Of a stretch of DNA of 64,000 nt, positions 1 through 13,900 are shown piece after piece. The position numbers were made by a program, and so were the translations under genes. This DNA comes from Prosapia bicincta. Lineage: Eukaryota > Arthropoda > Insecta > Hemiptera > Cercopidae. Location: contig JBAIZL010000006.1 of assembly GCA_036971475.1 (NCBI GenBank), positions 135,627,731 through 135,691,730 of the forward strand, read 5' to 3'. Position 1 is the stretch's first letter. The number at the start of each line of letters is the position of its first letter. The notes below the pieces were generated by a model. It did not search any database, was not told the origin of the DNA, and worked only from the letters and a program-made list of their open reading frames with translations.

Positions 1-85
1 AAGGTAAGTCTGTCAGTCTCCTAGTCCAAAAAATCTAAATAATCTTTACCAACCAAAACTAATATATATATAATATATATATGTG

Positions 86-126
<41 letters not shown>

Positions 127-470
127 TTGATATTTAACGTTATCCATTGTTTTTCCGTTGCACTGACTTTATGAAGTTAATATATTACTATGTAAGTAAT
201 TTTATCCACCATTAAGTGCAATAATTTTACCTTGAGTGATGAGGCACCTTTCGGTCAATTGACCATTGTCGAATCACTGATGTTTTTCTGTTCTGAACAG
301 AACAGAAGAGAAAACACAAAAAGAAATATGAGAGAATGAAATACAACAATAATTGTAATCACAGATTGTGTAGAGTAGAAATCAGATGTCCCAGATGCAC
401 AGATTAAAGATATATATATATATATTGTTTCCATGAGCATATGAGTGATTATAGTTTATATAAGTCTGTC
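1..470. repeat. Palindromic (TA)n-associated repeat, copy 1 (cut by window edge)
   Basis: Composite of modules that recur at 6741-7800, 18872-19021, 28794-29005 and 58255-59026. Bases 1-60 match 58606-58665, then a (TA)n tract (61-124), then a module with the words TTATCCACCATTAAGTGCAA and GATGAGGCACCTTTCGGTCA, then a module (about 300-470) matching 7160-7345. No coding potential seen. It looks like a nonautonomous foldback-type element; the family is not recognised. Confidence 0.7.
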
Positions 471-779
471 AGGGGAAAAGAGATAAGGCTATTTGGAGAA
501 AAAAAAAGAAAAAAAAATTAGATAGATCTTTATTTAATATATATAATTTCCAATTGATTTCAAGTTAAAACGGACATTTCTGATGTCTTCAAAAATTTCA
601 AAATCATAAACTCTAGCAAAATTTACATTAATTTTTATCACTATCTTCCTCTTATTAACTGCAATTTAGAGCTAAAATTGTCTAACTTTTACATCACAAT
701 TTTTTAGACTCCTAATTATCTCTATATTATTTAATCCAAATCTACTTTTTAATTTACAGACCAATTTTAATATATGTTA
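471..779. other. AT-rich spacer, nothing recognised
   Basis: A/T-rich DNA with purine runs (480-520) between the palindromic repeat and the Tigger element. No exon, TIR or tandem repeat was seen. Confidence 0.5.
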
Positions 780-2193
780 CAGTAATACCTCGACTTACGC
801 TTCCCCGTCTTACACGATTCCGAAGTCACGCGGATTTAAATCATGCTGTCTGAGTTACGCAGAAACTGGCCTGTTCTGGAAGAAACTGCTTATGAGAACT
901 TTTATAGCTCATGAAGAGAAAATATTTTCAGGTTTTAAGGCCGCCAACGACCGATTGAGTGAAATTTGCGCAAATACAGCTGTTGCCTGTAAATTGTAAC
1001 CTCTCATAGCTTATTGCTCAGAAAATCAAAGGGCATTAAAAAATATTTCTAAAGCTAGCTTACCCGTGATTTGAAAGTCGAATCAGAAGGCTTTGGTAAA
1101 AGCTTTTTTTTTGAGGACTGGTTTGGTTATCATTTTATACCTCAAAACGAACGTTATTGTCGGTTTAAAAAAATTCCTTTTAAAGTAATTCCTATAAATT
1201 GAGAATGAACCTGGCCATCCTCCTACTACTTTAACTAATTTCGACACACGCATGCAAGTGGTATTTTTGCCACCAAACACAAATAATTTGCTTCAACCGA
1301 TGGATCAGGGAGTCATCAAAACATTTAAAACTTATTACACAAGAAGATCATTTGCGCATCTGCATGTAGCTAAGAGAAAGAACAAGGAGTTCACTGTTGA
1401 AGATTTTTTGAAACAATTCAATGTTTTAAATGCTTTAAGAACCATTGGACAATCTTGGAATGAAATTTACCAAAAAACTTTGAATGGCGTTTGAAAAAAG
1501 GTGTCTATTTTTTTCACCACTGAAACTATTTTTTTCGATGCGGAATCAGAGATAGAGTCTTATGAAATTGCTGATGTGATTGAAGAAGTTGTCGGTTTTG
1601 CCAGACAACTAAATTTAGAAGTGAATAATGATGATGTTCAAGAACTGCTGGATTTACACAACCAGGAGCTGACAATTAATTGATCAGTTTATATAAATGC
1701 GTGAGCAAGACCTTAAAAACGCAGATTCTTTAGGCCCAGTTGACGTAGAAGATGAAATGAAGGTTAGAAACTTGACAAAAATCCGTATTTTAATCGAACG
1801 AGGTTTACAAATTTTGGAAAACATAGACCCCAACAATGAGCGTATTTCTGCCACAAAAAAAAAAAAAAAATAGCGTGTTATGAGGAAATTCTGCGTGAGA
1901 AGAAAAAAAGTGTTCAATTCTTCAAACGAATTTACTAGATTTTATGAAGTCATCTATGTCAAAATAACTTCTTTTTACTTACTTCGTTACAACATGTATG
2001 TATATAATATAATTTTTTGTTGTATTATGTATTTAGGATTTCAATACATAAACATTTTTCTTTTAAATTATTAGTTTATTAAGTCTTTGGTCCCAATTAA
2101 ACATGATTCCTATGTGATTGTATGTAAAATTATACTCCGACTTACGCGGATATCGTTCGGTCCCACCTATCGCGTAAGTACGGGGTATTACTG
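780..2193 (+). mobile_element. Tigger/pogo-type DNA transposon with TIRs and TA duplication
   Basis: The left end reads CAGTAATACCTCGACTTACG. The reverse complement of the right end reads CAGTAATACCCCGTACTTAC. These imperfect terminal inverted repeats are flanked by TA at 778-779 and 2194-2195, the duplication expected of Tc1/mariner/pogo elements. The 1.4-kb body carries a broken Tigger transposase on the plus strand (about 1198-1950). At 1.4 kb it is shorter than a full Tigger, and the N-terminal DNA-binding part is not recognisable, so it is an internally deleted, dead copy. Confidence 0.85.
1198..1950 (+). pseudogene. Tigger transposase, C-terminal half, broken
   Basis: In frame with ATG 1252 the plus strand reads IENEPGHPPTT upstream, then VFLPPNTNNLLQPMDQGVI, the hallmark DDE region of Tigger/jerky transposases (usual form DNAPGHP...LPPNTTSLLQPMDQGVI). 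The Asp of the usual DNAPGHP motif is Glu here, while the later Asp in LQPMDQGVI is kept. A stop follows at about 1492. Homology resumes at 1501-1683 with the acidic C-terminal stretch (LNLEVNNDDVQELLDLHNQEL) and, after another stop, with GLQILENIDPNNERIS and a CYEEILREKK-like tail near 1800-1910. Two or more stops or frame changes make it non-functional. It lies inside its own TIRs (780-2193). Confidence 0.8.
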
Positions 2194-3553
2194 TACTATG
2201 ATATACAGTAATCATAAGTATATTTTTCTTTCAAAAGCCTATCGTTTATAATTTTCCGAACTGAATATATCACAGTTTCTAATTTAGTTCGAATTTACAT
2301 TTATCAAAATTTTTCTTAAACAAACTGTTTTAAGTAATTTAAATTTCATACTTTAGTCACTGTTCGTCTTTAAAATTTTATACTTCACTCATTTTAAACA
2401 TTTTTATTTTTTTGAGACCTCTTTAGTCAGAAAACCACAGCAGAACACGATGTTAAAATTTTAAAAAACCTCTTTTGGGGAGTTTCCACTCCAAAATGGT
2501 TTTTTGAAACACACAAGATTACATGTTAAGCCAACCACTCTGAACCCTTCCAACACTGGATTTTTTCTGATCTAACACTTTATAAAACGAATTTTGAAAA
2601 AGCAAGAGTGGGGTTGCGTCCTTGATCTTTCAACACTCTGTCTACGCTGCCTTTTTTGACTCCGTAGTTCTAGCAACAGACTTTCTTGGTCCCTTTCAAC
2701 CAATGTGATGCTTCAGTGGTGGTGTGATGTGTCGGCCGGTTTTACGTCCCTTCCTCAAAACTGTTTTGTTGTCTTTATAAAACGCTGCCGATATTTATCC
2801 CAAAACCTTAATTTCCATATAATTTTTTAACTACTCAGTTTTTAAAGTTCTTCTTCTCTTGATTTGCCTCTTCTTTTTTCAAACTGTTTCTCCTCGAATG
2901 TTGATGGTCCCTCTAACATGGTTTTGGCCTTTTTCCAACTCTTTCACTTTTACAAACCCCCATTCGGTTCAAATGGCTTTGTCTATTATTCATTTCTCTT
3001 TTTTAAGATCATTTATTTTATGCTTATGGCGTTGTATTTGGCTTTAATCTTTATTTTTATGAATTATAATATTTTTTAAAAAGTTTCAATTTAGAATTTT
3101 TATTGTAAATCTTAAATTTTCAATTTAAGCCTGTTGAAGGATGTAGTACTTCTTACTACTCCATACTAAAATTTTTACCCAACTTGAATTTGATAAAAAA
3201 ACCCCTTTCATGTAAAAAAAAATTGCATATGGCATATGTTTTATGCAGTCATTTTTGGAGCCTGATAAAAATATCCCTCTAAATTAGTGGCCTCCGTATA
3301 ATACATAAGTACCAATTGTACTTTAAAAAAAGTAAATAAGTATACAGTTTATGTTTTGCTCAAGATGCTATTTCTTGCAAACAATTCATAGAAATGAATT
3401 TCATTGTGTGAAATCAAATAGGAGGTAAAACTATACAAAATCAGCCTCACTGAGAACTTCTATAATGCTATTATATAGACAATAAAATATTGCAAATCAA
3501 GCTTTTGGGTGGGTGATGTTGTAAATTAAGTAATATTCAAAGAAACATATTAC
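2194..3553. other. Non-coding stretch left of the last visible kinesin exon
   Basis: The next kinesin exon on the minus strand would be expected at or beyond this stretch, but no convincing exon with splice sites was found. The open frames near 2859-3079 are short, overlapping and resemble no family. Treated as intron. Confidence 0.5.
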
Positions 3554-3731
3554 CTGTACAAGGCCAAATCTCAGTGATGAATAAAGTGGCAATACAGTGC
3601 CATGGATTTGACGGGATTCCTGAAGTACCGCAAGACTGATAACGGCACATCATGGCAAATTTCAAATAGCCCATAGCTGTGGCCACATCTTCACAATAGT
3701 ACACCTTAAAAGGTTGGGTTGTTATTGATTC
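3554..3731 (-). CDS. cos: Kinesin exon 5 (divergent switch I)
   Basis: A 178-bp exon bounded by an ATATTTAG acceptor and a GTAATA donor (minus strand). It encodes ESITTQPFKVYYCEDVATAM, GYLKFAMMCRYQSCGTSGIP and SNPWHCIATLFITEIWPCT, ending with one base of the next codon. CEDVATAMGYLKFAMMCR matches the helix before switch I (VxxxLxxGxxxR). The NxxSSRSH motif needed for ATP hydrolysis is absent, replaced by GIPSNPWH. Confidence 0.78.
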
Positions 3732-6686
3732 CTAAATATAAATATCAAACAATGTAAACTTCAAATATCTAAAACATGGAATATGATGGTTGGAATAACA
3801 TGGTTATTCAAATACAAGGTTATTAATTAAAAAAAAAAATTGATTACATATTTAATATTTAACATACTGACTAAACAATCAAATATCTAGAATTTTTGTG
3901 TATTATTACATATATTTGAAAAAAGATATTTTAAACAACCCAAGATATATAATTTTTATCATTTTGAAAGTTATTATACTGAAGATTTTCATCTATACAA
4001 ATTTATACTTGGAACAATATATTTTACAATGTACAACCAGAAGCAGATGTTTACAATATAATACAGCATATTTTGCACCAATATATTTTAAAATGATTTC
4101 TATCAATAATTATAATGTTGCCTTAACAAAAGACATTAATTTATTTGAAACAACGTAAAATTCTACTAATGAATACAAATTCCAATATATACTTTAATAA
4201 ACAATGCATTAAAATTAATATAATTCCAAAATACGCAAAAATTACAATAAAAAACAAAAATAGTATAGCTCAAAAAACACGTAAACAAGCCAAAATTATG
4301 GTTTAAAAATGAAATAGAAAACTTGTATAAAACGAAAAATACTTTAACTATTGAAATATATAAGCTACATATAAAATTAGCTTCTATAATGAATAACATA
4401 AAATGGGAAGAAAAATATAATAAAATCAATTTATATATAAATAAAATTAGAAATATAAAAATAAATGGAATAAAAATAGATGGAAGTTAAAAACTTGAAG
4501 TTAGAAAAACAAATAAAAGATGTACCTGAAATTAAATATCATAATTTCCACCTTAATGTAATAATCTAGCAAATACTGGATTTACTAATAATGAAATAAA
4601 ACTACTAGAACACAATAAAACCAATATAAAAACAGACATAAATAATAATATTAATAATATTATAGTAGATACAGAACTAGCTATTAGTAAACTAAATACA
4701 AGCTTATAAGAAAATACCAGAATCGAAGCAGCTTATGAAATTAAAAAATTGATTAAAAATAATACAGTTAATAAAACACATAAGAAAAAATATTTAGAAA
4801 TTAAATATTTGAAACATAAATTACGAAATAATAATCTTATTACAGTAAAGCCAGATAAAAGCTATTGTCATTATTGATAAAAATGAGCACATAACAAAAA
4901 CAGAAAAATATATAAATGATAATCAATTTTGTCAAATATATAAAGATCCTACTAATAAATTTCAAAATAAAATAAAAAATGTAAAATCTTCATATAAATT
5001 ATTCAATAAAAATAATATTAGGAACTATATAAATGATAATCCGAAAATTCCAATATTGAATCTATTTGTTAAATTACATAAAATAGATAAACCTATAAGA
5101 CCATTAATAAATTTTATAAATGCTCCATCTTATAAAATATCAAAAATTATGGTAAATATTCTTAAAGAAAAAATAGAACTAAATAATAATCATATTATTA
5201 TAAATTCTATTGATCTTATTGCACAACTAAATGCAATCAAAATTGATGAAAATACAAAATTAATATCATTAGATATAAAAAATATGTATACAAACATACC
5301 TATAAAAGAAACTCTCGTAATTATAAAATCTAAATTAGAACACGAGAAAGATACAAACCTAAAATTAGACATTTTAAATACACTCAAAATAATATTAAAT
5401 CAAAATTAATTTTCATACAATGATAAAATTTATAAACAAGAAGATGGTCTTGCTATGGGCTTGCCATTATCAAATATATTATCTGAAATATTTTTAAAAC
5501 AATTAGATAATAAAATAAATGAAATTATAAAAATATATGATAAAAATGGTTATTAGGTTCGCTATGTAGATGATGGAATGTATATATCAAACAATAATAA
5601 TATAAATTTAAAAATATTTCGGATAAAATAAATAAAATTAATAATAAAATCAAATTTACTAATGAAATTGAAACAAATAATAATATAAATTTTCTAGATT
5701 TAACAATAATAAGAAAAAATGAAAACTTTGAATATATGATATACCGTAAACCAACTTTAACAAACCAAATTATACCAAATAATTCTAATCATCCATATAA
5801 TCAAAAAATGGCTGCTTTATATAACTTATTATATAGAATGCATAAAATCCCCATGAATGAAGAAAATAAAATAAGAGAAAAAACATAATGTATCAAATTG
5901 GATTATAAAACGGTTATAAAAAGAAAACTGTTGACAAACTTATTTATAATATTTTTAGTAAACAACATAATAATTTAATTTACAAAAATAATAATAATAC
6001 AATATGGACTTCATTTTTATTTATAGGCCATGAAATAAAAAATATCACCAAATTATTTAAAAATACAAATATCAAAATTGCATACAAAACCAATAACAAA
6101 ATAATAAAAATAATAAATAACAATTAATAAAACAAATAATATGCACGAAAAAGGTGGTGTTTATAAATTAGAGTGTGAAAACTGTAATAACACTTATATA
6201 GGTCAAACCAAGAAAAAAATAATGAACATTTGAATGCTTATATAAATCCAGAAATATATAAATCAAATTTCGCAAATCATTGTATTAAAAATAAGCACCA
6301 ATTTTCAAATATTGAAAATATGAAAATTGTAAAAGAAATTAATAAAGGATTAACAATGAATATATATGAAGCATTTGAAATATATAAATACAGTAATAAC
6401 AAATTAGTAAAGGAACAAATACAAATACATTCTAAATCTGATAATATATTCAATGTCTATAATGTTACAGCAACAAAATAAACTTGGCAATTTGTATAAA
6501 TTTAGTAACAATTCTATTTCTAATTTAACATATGTTTTAGGCCTATATCTTGCATTATTGTATTTTTCATTCCTGATGATGTTGGTACTGTTTACCAACG
6601 AAAAGCTTTGAATATAAATTAATAAATATTCTTGTATTTGAATAACCTATGTTGTTTTAGATTATTAAACAAGAAAACATATTTTA

Positions 6687-6747
<61 letters not shown>

Positions 6748-6958
6748 CCGTGATATTTCACGTTGTCCATTATTTCGCTATACAGAAACATGTATGATGT
6801 CAACAAATACCAACATCACAAACCGAACAACCACACCAGAAAATTAGAGAAATTAATTCAGTGATTCGACAATAGTCAAGTGACCAAAAGTTGCCTCATC
6901 ACATAAGGAAAATTAATGCACTTGGTGGTGGAAAAATTGTTTTAAATTTATAATTAAT

Positions 6959-7008
<50 letters not shown>

Positions 7009-7826
7009 TTAGTTTTGGTTGATAAAGATTATTTAAATTTTTTGGACTAGGAGACTGACAGACTTACCTTGGTAAGAGTCCACCCTGTAGTCTTGAAATA
7101 GAAACACATAAAAGCACTTAACCAATGATATATTTCAACCACACAGTGGTCTTTGTCAATCACAGAGAAAACACAAAAAAGAAATATGAGAGAATGAAAT
7201 AAAATAAATATAAGTTGTAATCACAGATTGTGTAGAGTAGAAATCAGATGTCACAGATGCACAGATTAAAGATATATATATATATTGTTTCCATAAGCAT
7301 ATGAGTGATTATAGTTTATATAAGTCTGTCAGGGGAAAGGAGATTGGAGACATCTGATAAGGCTATTAGGAGAACAGCATGAGGCCAACAGCTCAACATG
7401 CTGCGAGTCACAACATTACAACTTTTGATGACTGCTATACCACAAAAATAATTAAATCACTCCCCCTGATTGCAATCCCTCAGAACTGAGATGGGAACTA
7501 TCATACCAGTGGTATACCAAGTCCAGAGAACCCCCTAACCTCAACATCAGATAAATCCATTCATTTATTTACTTTTTCTCCTAATAGCCTTATCAGATGT
7601 CTCCAACCTCCTTTCACCTGACAGACTTATATAAACTATAATCACTCATATGCTCATGGAAACAACATATATATATCTTTAATCTGTGCATCTGTGTGGT
7701 TGAAATATATCATTGGTTAAGTGCTTTTATGTGTTTCTATTTCAAGACTACAGAGTGGACTCTTACCAAGGTAAGTCTGTCAGTCTCCTAGTCCAAACTC
7801 TCTCTCTCTCTCTCTCTCTCTACCTA

Positions 7827-7900
<74 letters not shown>

Positions 7901-10900
7901 TATACAATTATAAATCATTTAAGAATATTCGATATAAGTCAATAAAAAATGTAATTTGTTGTTTTTATCAACTTTCAACATAAATTAATTAATAGCAGTC
8001 ATGGTGAAGTATTTTTGTATGTAGCTTTTATCTTGAGATTTAACAATAAAAATTAACAAAATGGAAATTGAATAATAAATTAATACAAATGTCTAAAATA
8101 TGCTTATAGTAATAGCAAAATTGCCCCTGAAAGCCAGGTAATCTCACTCACACAAACTCAGAAGATTAGAACGGGCGTGTTCCTTCTGGCCCTCTGTTTG
8201 TTAGTCACCTAGTGGTGCTTCCTTGATCAAACTCTTTTTTTTTAATTTGATAACACACCTCAGAAAGTTTAGCATAAATTACTTCTGCACACCAGTACAA
8301 GTAAATTGATACCAAACAATGTACAATTTATTGTCACTTCGTGAGGGGATAACATGAAATAAAAACACTGTAAAAACGCTAAGAGAAAACACTGTACATA
8401 ATACGTTAAAGTTATTGATAACTACTAAAGTAAATAATGGGTTTTTTTGTATCATTTTCCTTGTAATTCTAAGTAGAATCAATATTTATTAGCTATTATT
8501 AGTTAAAATTACAACTAAAAAGTTAGTGTTTGGTTAGAAGATTTTTGGCTAAATGACCAGTGGAGCAAAAATACGGCCGATCTGTCTGTCCTAATCCTCT
8601 GCGCTTTTAAGGGTGAGTGTGCGTGCATGCATTTCGAGAGAAACTTACCTAATGTCCAGGAGTATTCGCATTTTCATATTGTTATAAATATTTTTCATGT
8701 ATTATCATATATGTATTTGCTTAGATGTATAATTTTTACAAAAATATTTTACAGATTGATAGGTAAAAATGTTTGAAATATGGCATTTTATAATATTAGA
8801 ATGATGACAGCAATTTACTGATATAAGGAAACACAGCTATCAATCATTTGTAATAAAAGTGATATTAATATACATTTGAATATATTCTATTACCTTTTAG
8901 CTTTTCTAATGACAAAGCATTGTACTTCAATGATGCATTTCAGATTACCAAAACTTTAAAACCTAAAATTTTATTACCAAAACTTTAAACTCTAGTCTTA
9001 CATTATCAAAACTTTAAACTATGCTCTTAAATTATCAAAACTTTAAACTCTACTCTTACATTATCAAAACTCTAAACTCTACTATTACATTATCAAAACT
9101 TTAAACTCTACTCTTATATTAGCAAAACTTTAAACTGATACATAGAACAGTTTAAAGTTTTGATAATGGAGTTAGTCAAAACACATTAACGAAGAACAAG
9201 GTTTTGATGTAAGGAAAAGCAAAAGAATGTATAGCAGTATTCCTAACAGAACCAACAGATTAATAATAAATTAAAATAGGGAAAATTAATAAAATTTCCA
9301 GTCACAATTGAAAGAATGTTGTGATTTTTTTTAAATCCTGTAACAGAAAGTATTCGTAGAACGTCATTGGAATTAAAAATAAATATTTGGTTTCCAATTT
9401 GCAGATATTAGTTTTATTTAAAGTATTAATATATAGTTTCACAGATTCTTCATTAAAAAAAGGTTTTCAAGTACATAACACCTCTGAAACAGTAAGCAAT
9501 CAGTGTTAAAAAGCTGCACTATGTTTGTGCTATTAATTAATAACTTACAAAAGCTTGTAAGACTATAACTGTATGAAGCAACTGTGGCGTAATGTTTATT
9601 TTTAAATAAATACAACCTCTAAACCACAAATAACATTTATTTAAACCTTATGTACATTTCGATTGCCCAGCAATCATCTTCAGAGGTATTTAAAAAATAC
9701 AACTAACTTTAAACATAATACAACAAATATATAGGCATAAACCTGTAACTACTTCGCCACGCCCCTTAATTTAAAAAACTAGTACGACCAATCACGTTGC
9801 AGTAAATTCCCCCTCTACAACTTGGTCCGGTCTTCCAACTCTCGTGGTGAAGTGTTACAGTTACAACCATTTCAATTTTACTAAAAAACAAAAATATTAT
9901 TTATTAACAAAGTTATAACTATCTCCTAATTAATGAATATAACTGAGATTTAGGGATAGGCCCTTTATCACAATTTAATAAATTATTTTCGTCATATTTG
10001 TGAATGTACAAACTTTCAAAACTATTCAAAAGACCTTTCGAATTAACAGTTTTCAATAATTTTAGATCCGTTAATTCTAAAGTGTGTTTAGTGTTTAGAA
10101 TATGTTCTGCAACACTAGACTTTTCAGGTCTTTGAAGACTATATGTATGAAGGTATTCATCAGGGTATTATACAAAGCTATAATGTATGTATTAAAGACT
10201 AACTGTAACAAAATTTAAATCTTACCTGAATCCCTTGGTCGTCTTCATCAATTAGTGCCTTTACTTGGCCATTTATAATCTCAATTACTCTGATACCAAC
10301 TGTATATTCAACCATTGACGGTTTTCCCTGCAAAGAAATTTCAGCAATTATTTGGTTTCTAAAATTCATTTTACCTTTGTATATTAGGCTTCAGTGAAAA
10401 TTTGTATAATATTATTTTCTTCTCAATAGAAGAGAACAATTCCAAAATGAGCCACTCCAAAATATTCATTTTATCTTAAAAATGCAAAACAAATATTCCT
10501 AGGAGGAAGAAAATATTTTTGCTATTGTGAAACATTTCTTTAAAAAATTAAGTTAATCTGTGACAGTTGTGTGTATGTTTATCTGTTTTGAATTAAATAA
10601 TAATAATACTTACAGCTGAATTTCAAAATAAAAACTGCTATTAGTGATTAAAGTTTTAAAGACGTAAGGCTGTCGAAAAAGGTTTAAATTTTTACTGCAG
10701 AAGTGATAGAGAAGCCAGTTAAATCTTAAGAGCAATGGGCAGAATACAGGAACCTCTCAACACACTAGTACAAAGCTTCCAGCTAAATCCTTAGAGCAAT
10801 GGGTAGAATACAGAAAACTCTCAACACACAAGTACAACGCTTTCAGTTAAAACCTAAGAGCAATGGGCGGAATCCTGAAGACTCTTAACACACAAGTACA

Positions 10901-13900
10901 ACGCTTTCAGTTAAAACCTAAGAGCAATGGGCGGAATCCTGAAGACTCTTAACACACAAGTACGCTTTCAGCTACATCCTAAGAGCAATAGGCGGAATAA
11001 AGAAAACTCTCAATACAAAAGTAAAACTCATCCAACCAAATCCTTAGAGCAATGGACGAAATCCAGGAGACTCTCAACACACAAGTACAACACTTACAGC
11101 TAAATCCTACGAGCAATGGGCGGAATACAGGAGACTCTCAAACACGCAAGTAAAACGGTTCTAGTTATATCCAAAGAACAATGGGTGGAATCCAGGAGAA
11201 TCTCAAGACAAACAACTACAACACACCCAGTTAAATCTTAAGAACGATGTGAAGAATTCAGGAGAAACTCAATACACGAGTTCATTGCATCCCCCTAAAT
11301 CCTATAAGCAATGGGCAGGATCTAAAAGACTCTTACAATACAAGTACAACCCTTCCAGTTAATTCCTAATACTGATGGGGGCAATCCAGGAGAATCTCAA
11401 CACACAAGTACAACACTTTTAGCTAAACTCTATGAGCAATGGGCGGAATCCAGGAGACTCTTAACACACAAGTACAACACTTTTAGCTAAATCCTATGAG
11501 CAATGGGCGGAATCCAGGAGACTCTTAACACACAAATGCAATACTTCCAGCTAAATCCCAAGAGCAATGAGCGGAATTCAGAAGACTCTAAAAACACGAG
11601 TACAACCCTTCCAGTTAAATTTTAAGAGAAATGGGCGCAATACAGGAGACCCTCAAAACACAAGTACAACACTTCCAGCTAATTCCTAAAAGCAATGGGC
11701 TGAATCTTGGAGACTCTAAAAACACAAGTACAACACTTCGAGTTAAATCCTAAGAGCAATGTCTGGGATCAAGGAGACTCTTAATACACAAATGCAACAC
11801 TTCCAGCTAAATCCCAAGAGCAATGAGCGGAATCCAGGAGACTCTCACAACAGAAGTACAACACTTCCAGTTAAATACTAAGCAACGGGCAGAATCCAAG
11901 AGACTCTCAACATACAAGTACAATGGTTCCAGCTTAATCCGAAGAACAATAGATGGAATCCAGGAGACTCTCAACACAGAAGTACGGTACCAGTTAAATC
12001 ATAAGAACAATGGGCGGAATCCAGGAGACTCTCAACACTTAACTAATACGCTTCTAGTTAAATCCTTTGAGCAATAGGCGGAGTCCATTAGACTCTCAAA
12101 ACACAAGTATAATGCTTCCAGTTAAATCCTAAGAGCAATGAACAAAATCCAGAAGACTCTCAAAACATAAGAAAAACACTTCCAGTTAAATCCTAAGAGC
12201 AATTGACAGAATAAAGAAGACCTTCAACACACAAGTACAGCACTTTCAGTTAAATCCTAAGAGTAATGGGCGGATCCAGGAGACTCTCAACACACGAGTA
12301 CAACACTTTCTGGTAAATCCCAAGACCAATAAACAGAATTCAGACGACTCTCAAACCACAAGTACAACACTCCCAGTTAAATCCTAAGAGCAATGGGCGG
12401 AATAAAAGAGACTCTCAACAACAAGTACAACGCTTCCAGTTAAAACCAAAGAACAATTGGCGGAATCCAGGAGACACTCAACACACAACTTCAACGCTTC
12501 CAGCTAAATCCTAAGAGTAATGGGCGGAATCTAGGAGACTCTCAAAACACAAGTAAAACACTTCCAGTTAAAACCTAAGAGCAATGTGCGGAATCCAGGA
12601 GACTCTCAACACACAAGTATATAACTTTATTAGATAGTATTTTCAACCAAGCAATAATAATAAGTGTTGTCAATTACTTATCAATTTAAATAAATTTTTT
12701 TTTTAGAAATTATAAATTAAGTTTTTTATTGTACCACTGTACACTATAGAAAGATCCCAAATAATGACCCCTTTGATTTAAGAGTTAATAACATTGTATT
12801 TAATAAATTGAATTAAGTGAAAAAATGCCTCAAGAGTCCACCTTTGTATTGGAACTTTGTACTACTTAATTAAATTTATACTGCCATTGATTCTTCATAA
12901 TGTATTTGAAAGCATAAGCTGTGACTCACATAATGTTATCTAGAATTAATAAGATTTTATTAAATTTAATATGCTTGCTTTAATGATTTACCAGCCTAAA
13001 TGTATGGCTGCAGGTGTAACAAGTTCTTTGAAATGAATAGTGTACATGATACAAATTTACTTACTGCTAACTGAGCAAAAATATGTCTTATTGCTCGTGG
13101 AATGATGCCGTATTTAGTTTCACTACATGTACAATGTAGACCTGGTCCAAACATGGTATAAGATTTTCCTGAATGCTGTGGGCCAAAAGCAATGAAAGTA
13201 ACATCTTTTCCTATAAAATATAGAGGGAAATCATTTTATTTTTAAATGTAAGATTTGTACTTTGGATGCACAGAAAACATCAGTAACAACCTGAAGAAAA
13301 TTGTCTTCTAAGTATAAAATATTCTATAAAACCTATAATAGGACTAAATATTGCAACTGTTACAAGCCTCGAACATCAAGATGTAATCAGAGCAGTTTAC
13401 AAAAAATTTTGTGTTGGTTACAGTGGTTGTAAATCTATAGCAAATGTTGGTATTCTAAATTTGTCAAATTCTATTTTATCTCCATCTCTAATACAAAAAT
13501 AACAAAAAAACAGTAATGTTTTTATTTCTCTATATCATGAGTAAATTTTATATAAAAACCTATTTTCAGCCAGGGTTATTGTTGTTTATTAAGAAAATTT
13601 GATGTTGATCTTAAAAACTGATTAACCTGAAATTCCTTGATATTGAACACAACAAAATTATAGCCAACATATCTAAGCCAGACACAACGAATGTAATTAA
13701 GTTTCTCCTTCAATCTTTACCTAAACATATTCATAAAAACATATTCATAGTCTCTCATGCTATAGCTTCGAATTTTTGTAATGGTCTCTCATGCATTAGT
13801 GTTAAATTTTTGTAATGGTCTCTCATGCATTAGATTTAGATTTTTGTAATGGTCTCTCATGCATTAGTTTTAAATTTTTGTAATTGTCTCTCATGCATTA

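Larger units (their letters stand above)
4190..6690 (+). mobile_element. Penelope-like retroelement, EN+ type, near full-length but broken
   Basis: An ordered plus-strand series of Penelope-like motifs: an N-terminal region (about 4280-4500, NEIENLYKTKN...EIYKLHIKLAS), NLANTGFTNNEIKLLEHNK near 4560, the reverse transcriptase core (5056-5580), FLDLTI...YRKPTLTNQI (about 5690-5770), and a GIY-YIG endonuclease (about 6130-6481). A hammerhead-like core follows at 6573-6604 and then a tail ending in (TA)n at about 6691. Several stops and frameshifts break it. It lies antisense in kinesin intron 4. Confidence 0.85.

Noticed and set aside
2859..3079. Two overlapping plus-strand frames of 62 and 71 residues
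   Set aside because: Phe-rich translations of T-rich DNA, no homology or splice logic.
11823..12077. 84-residue open frame
   Set aside because: Lies wholly in the 64-bp satellite and repeats with it.
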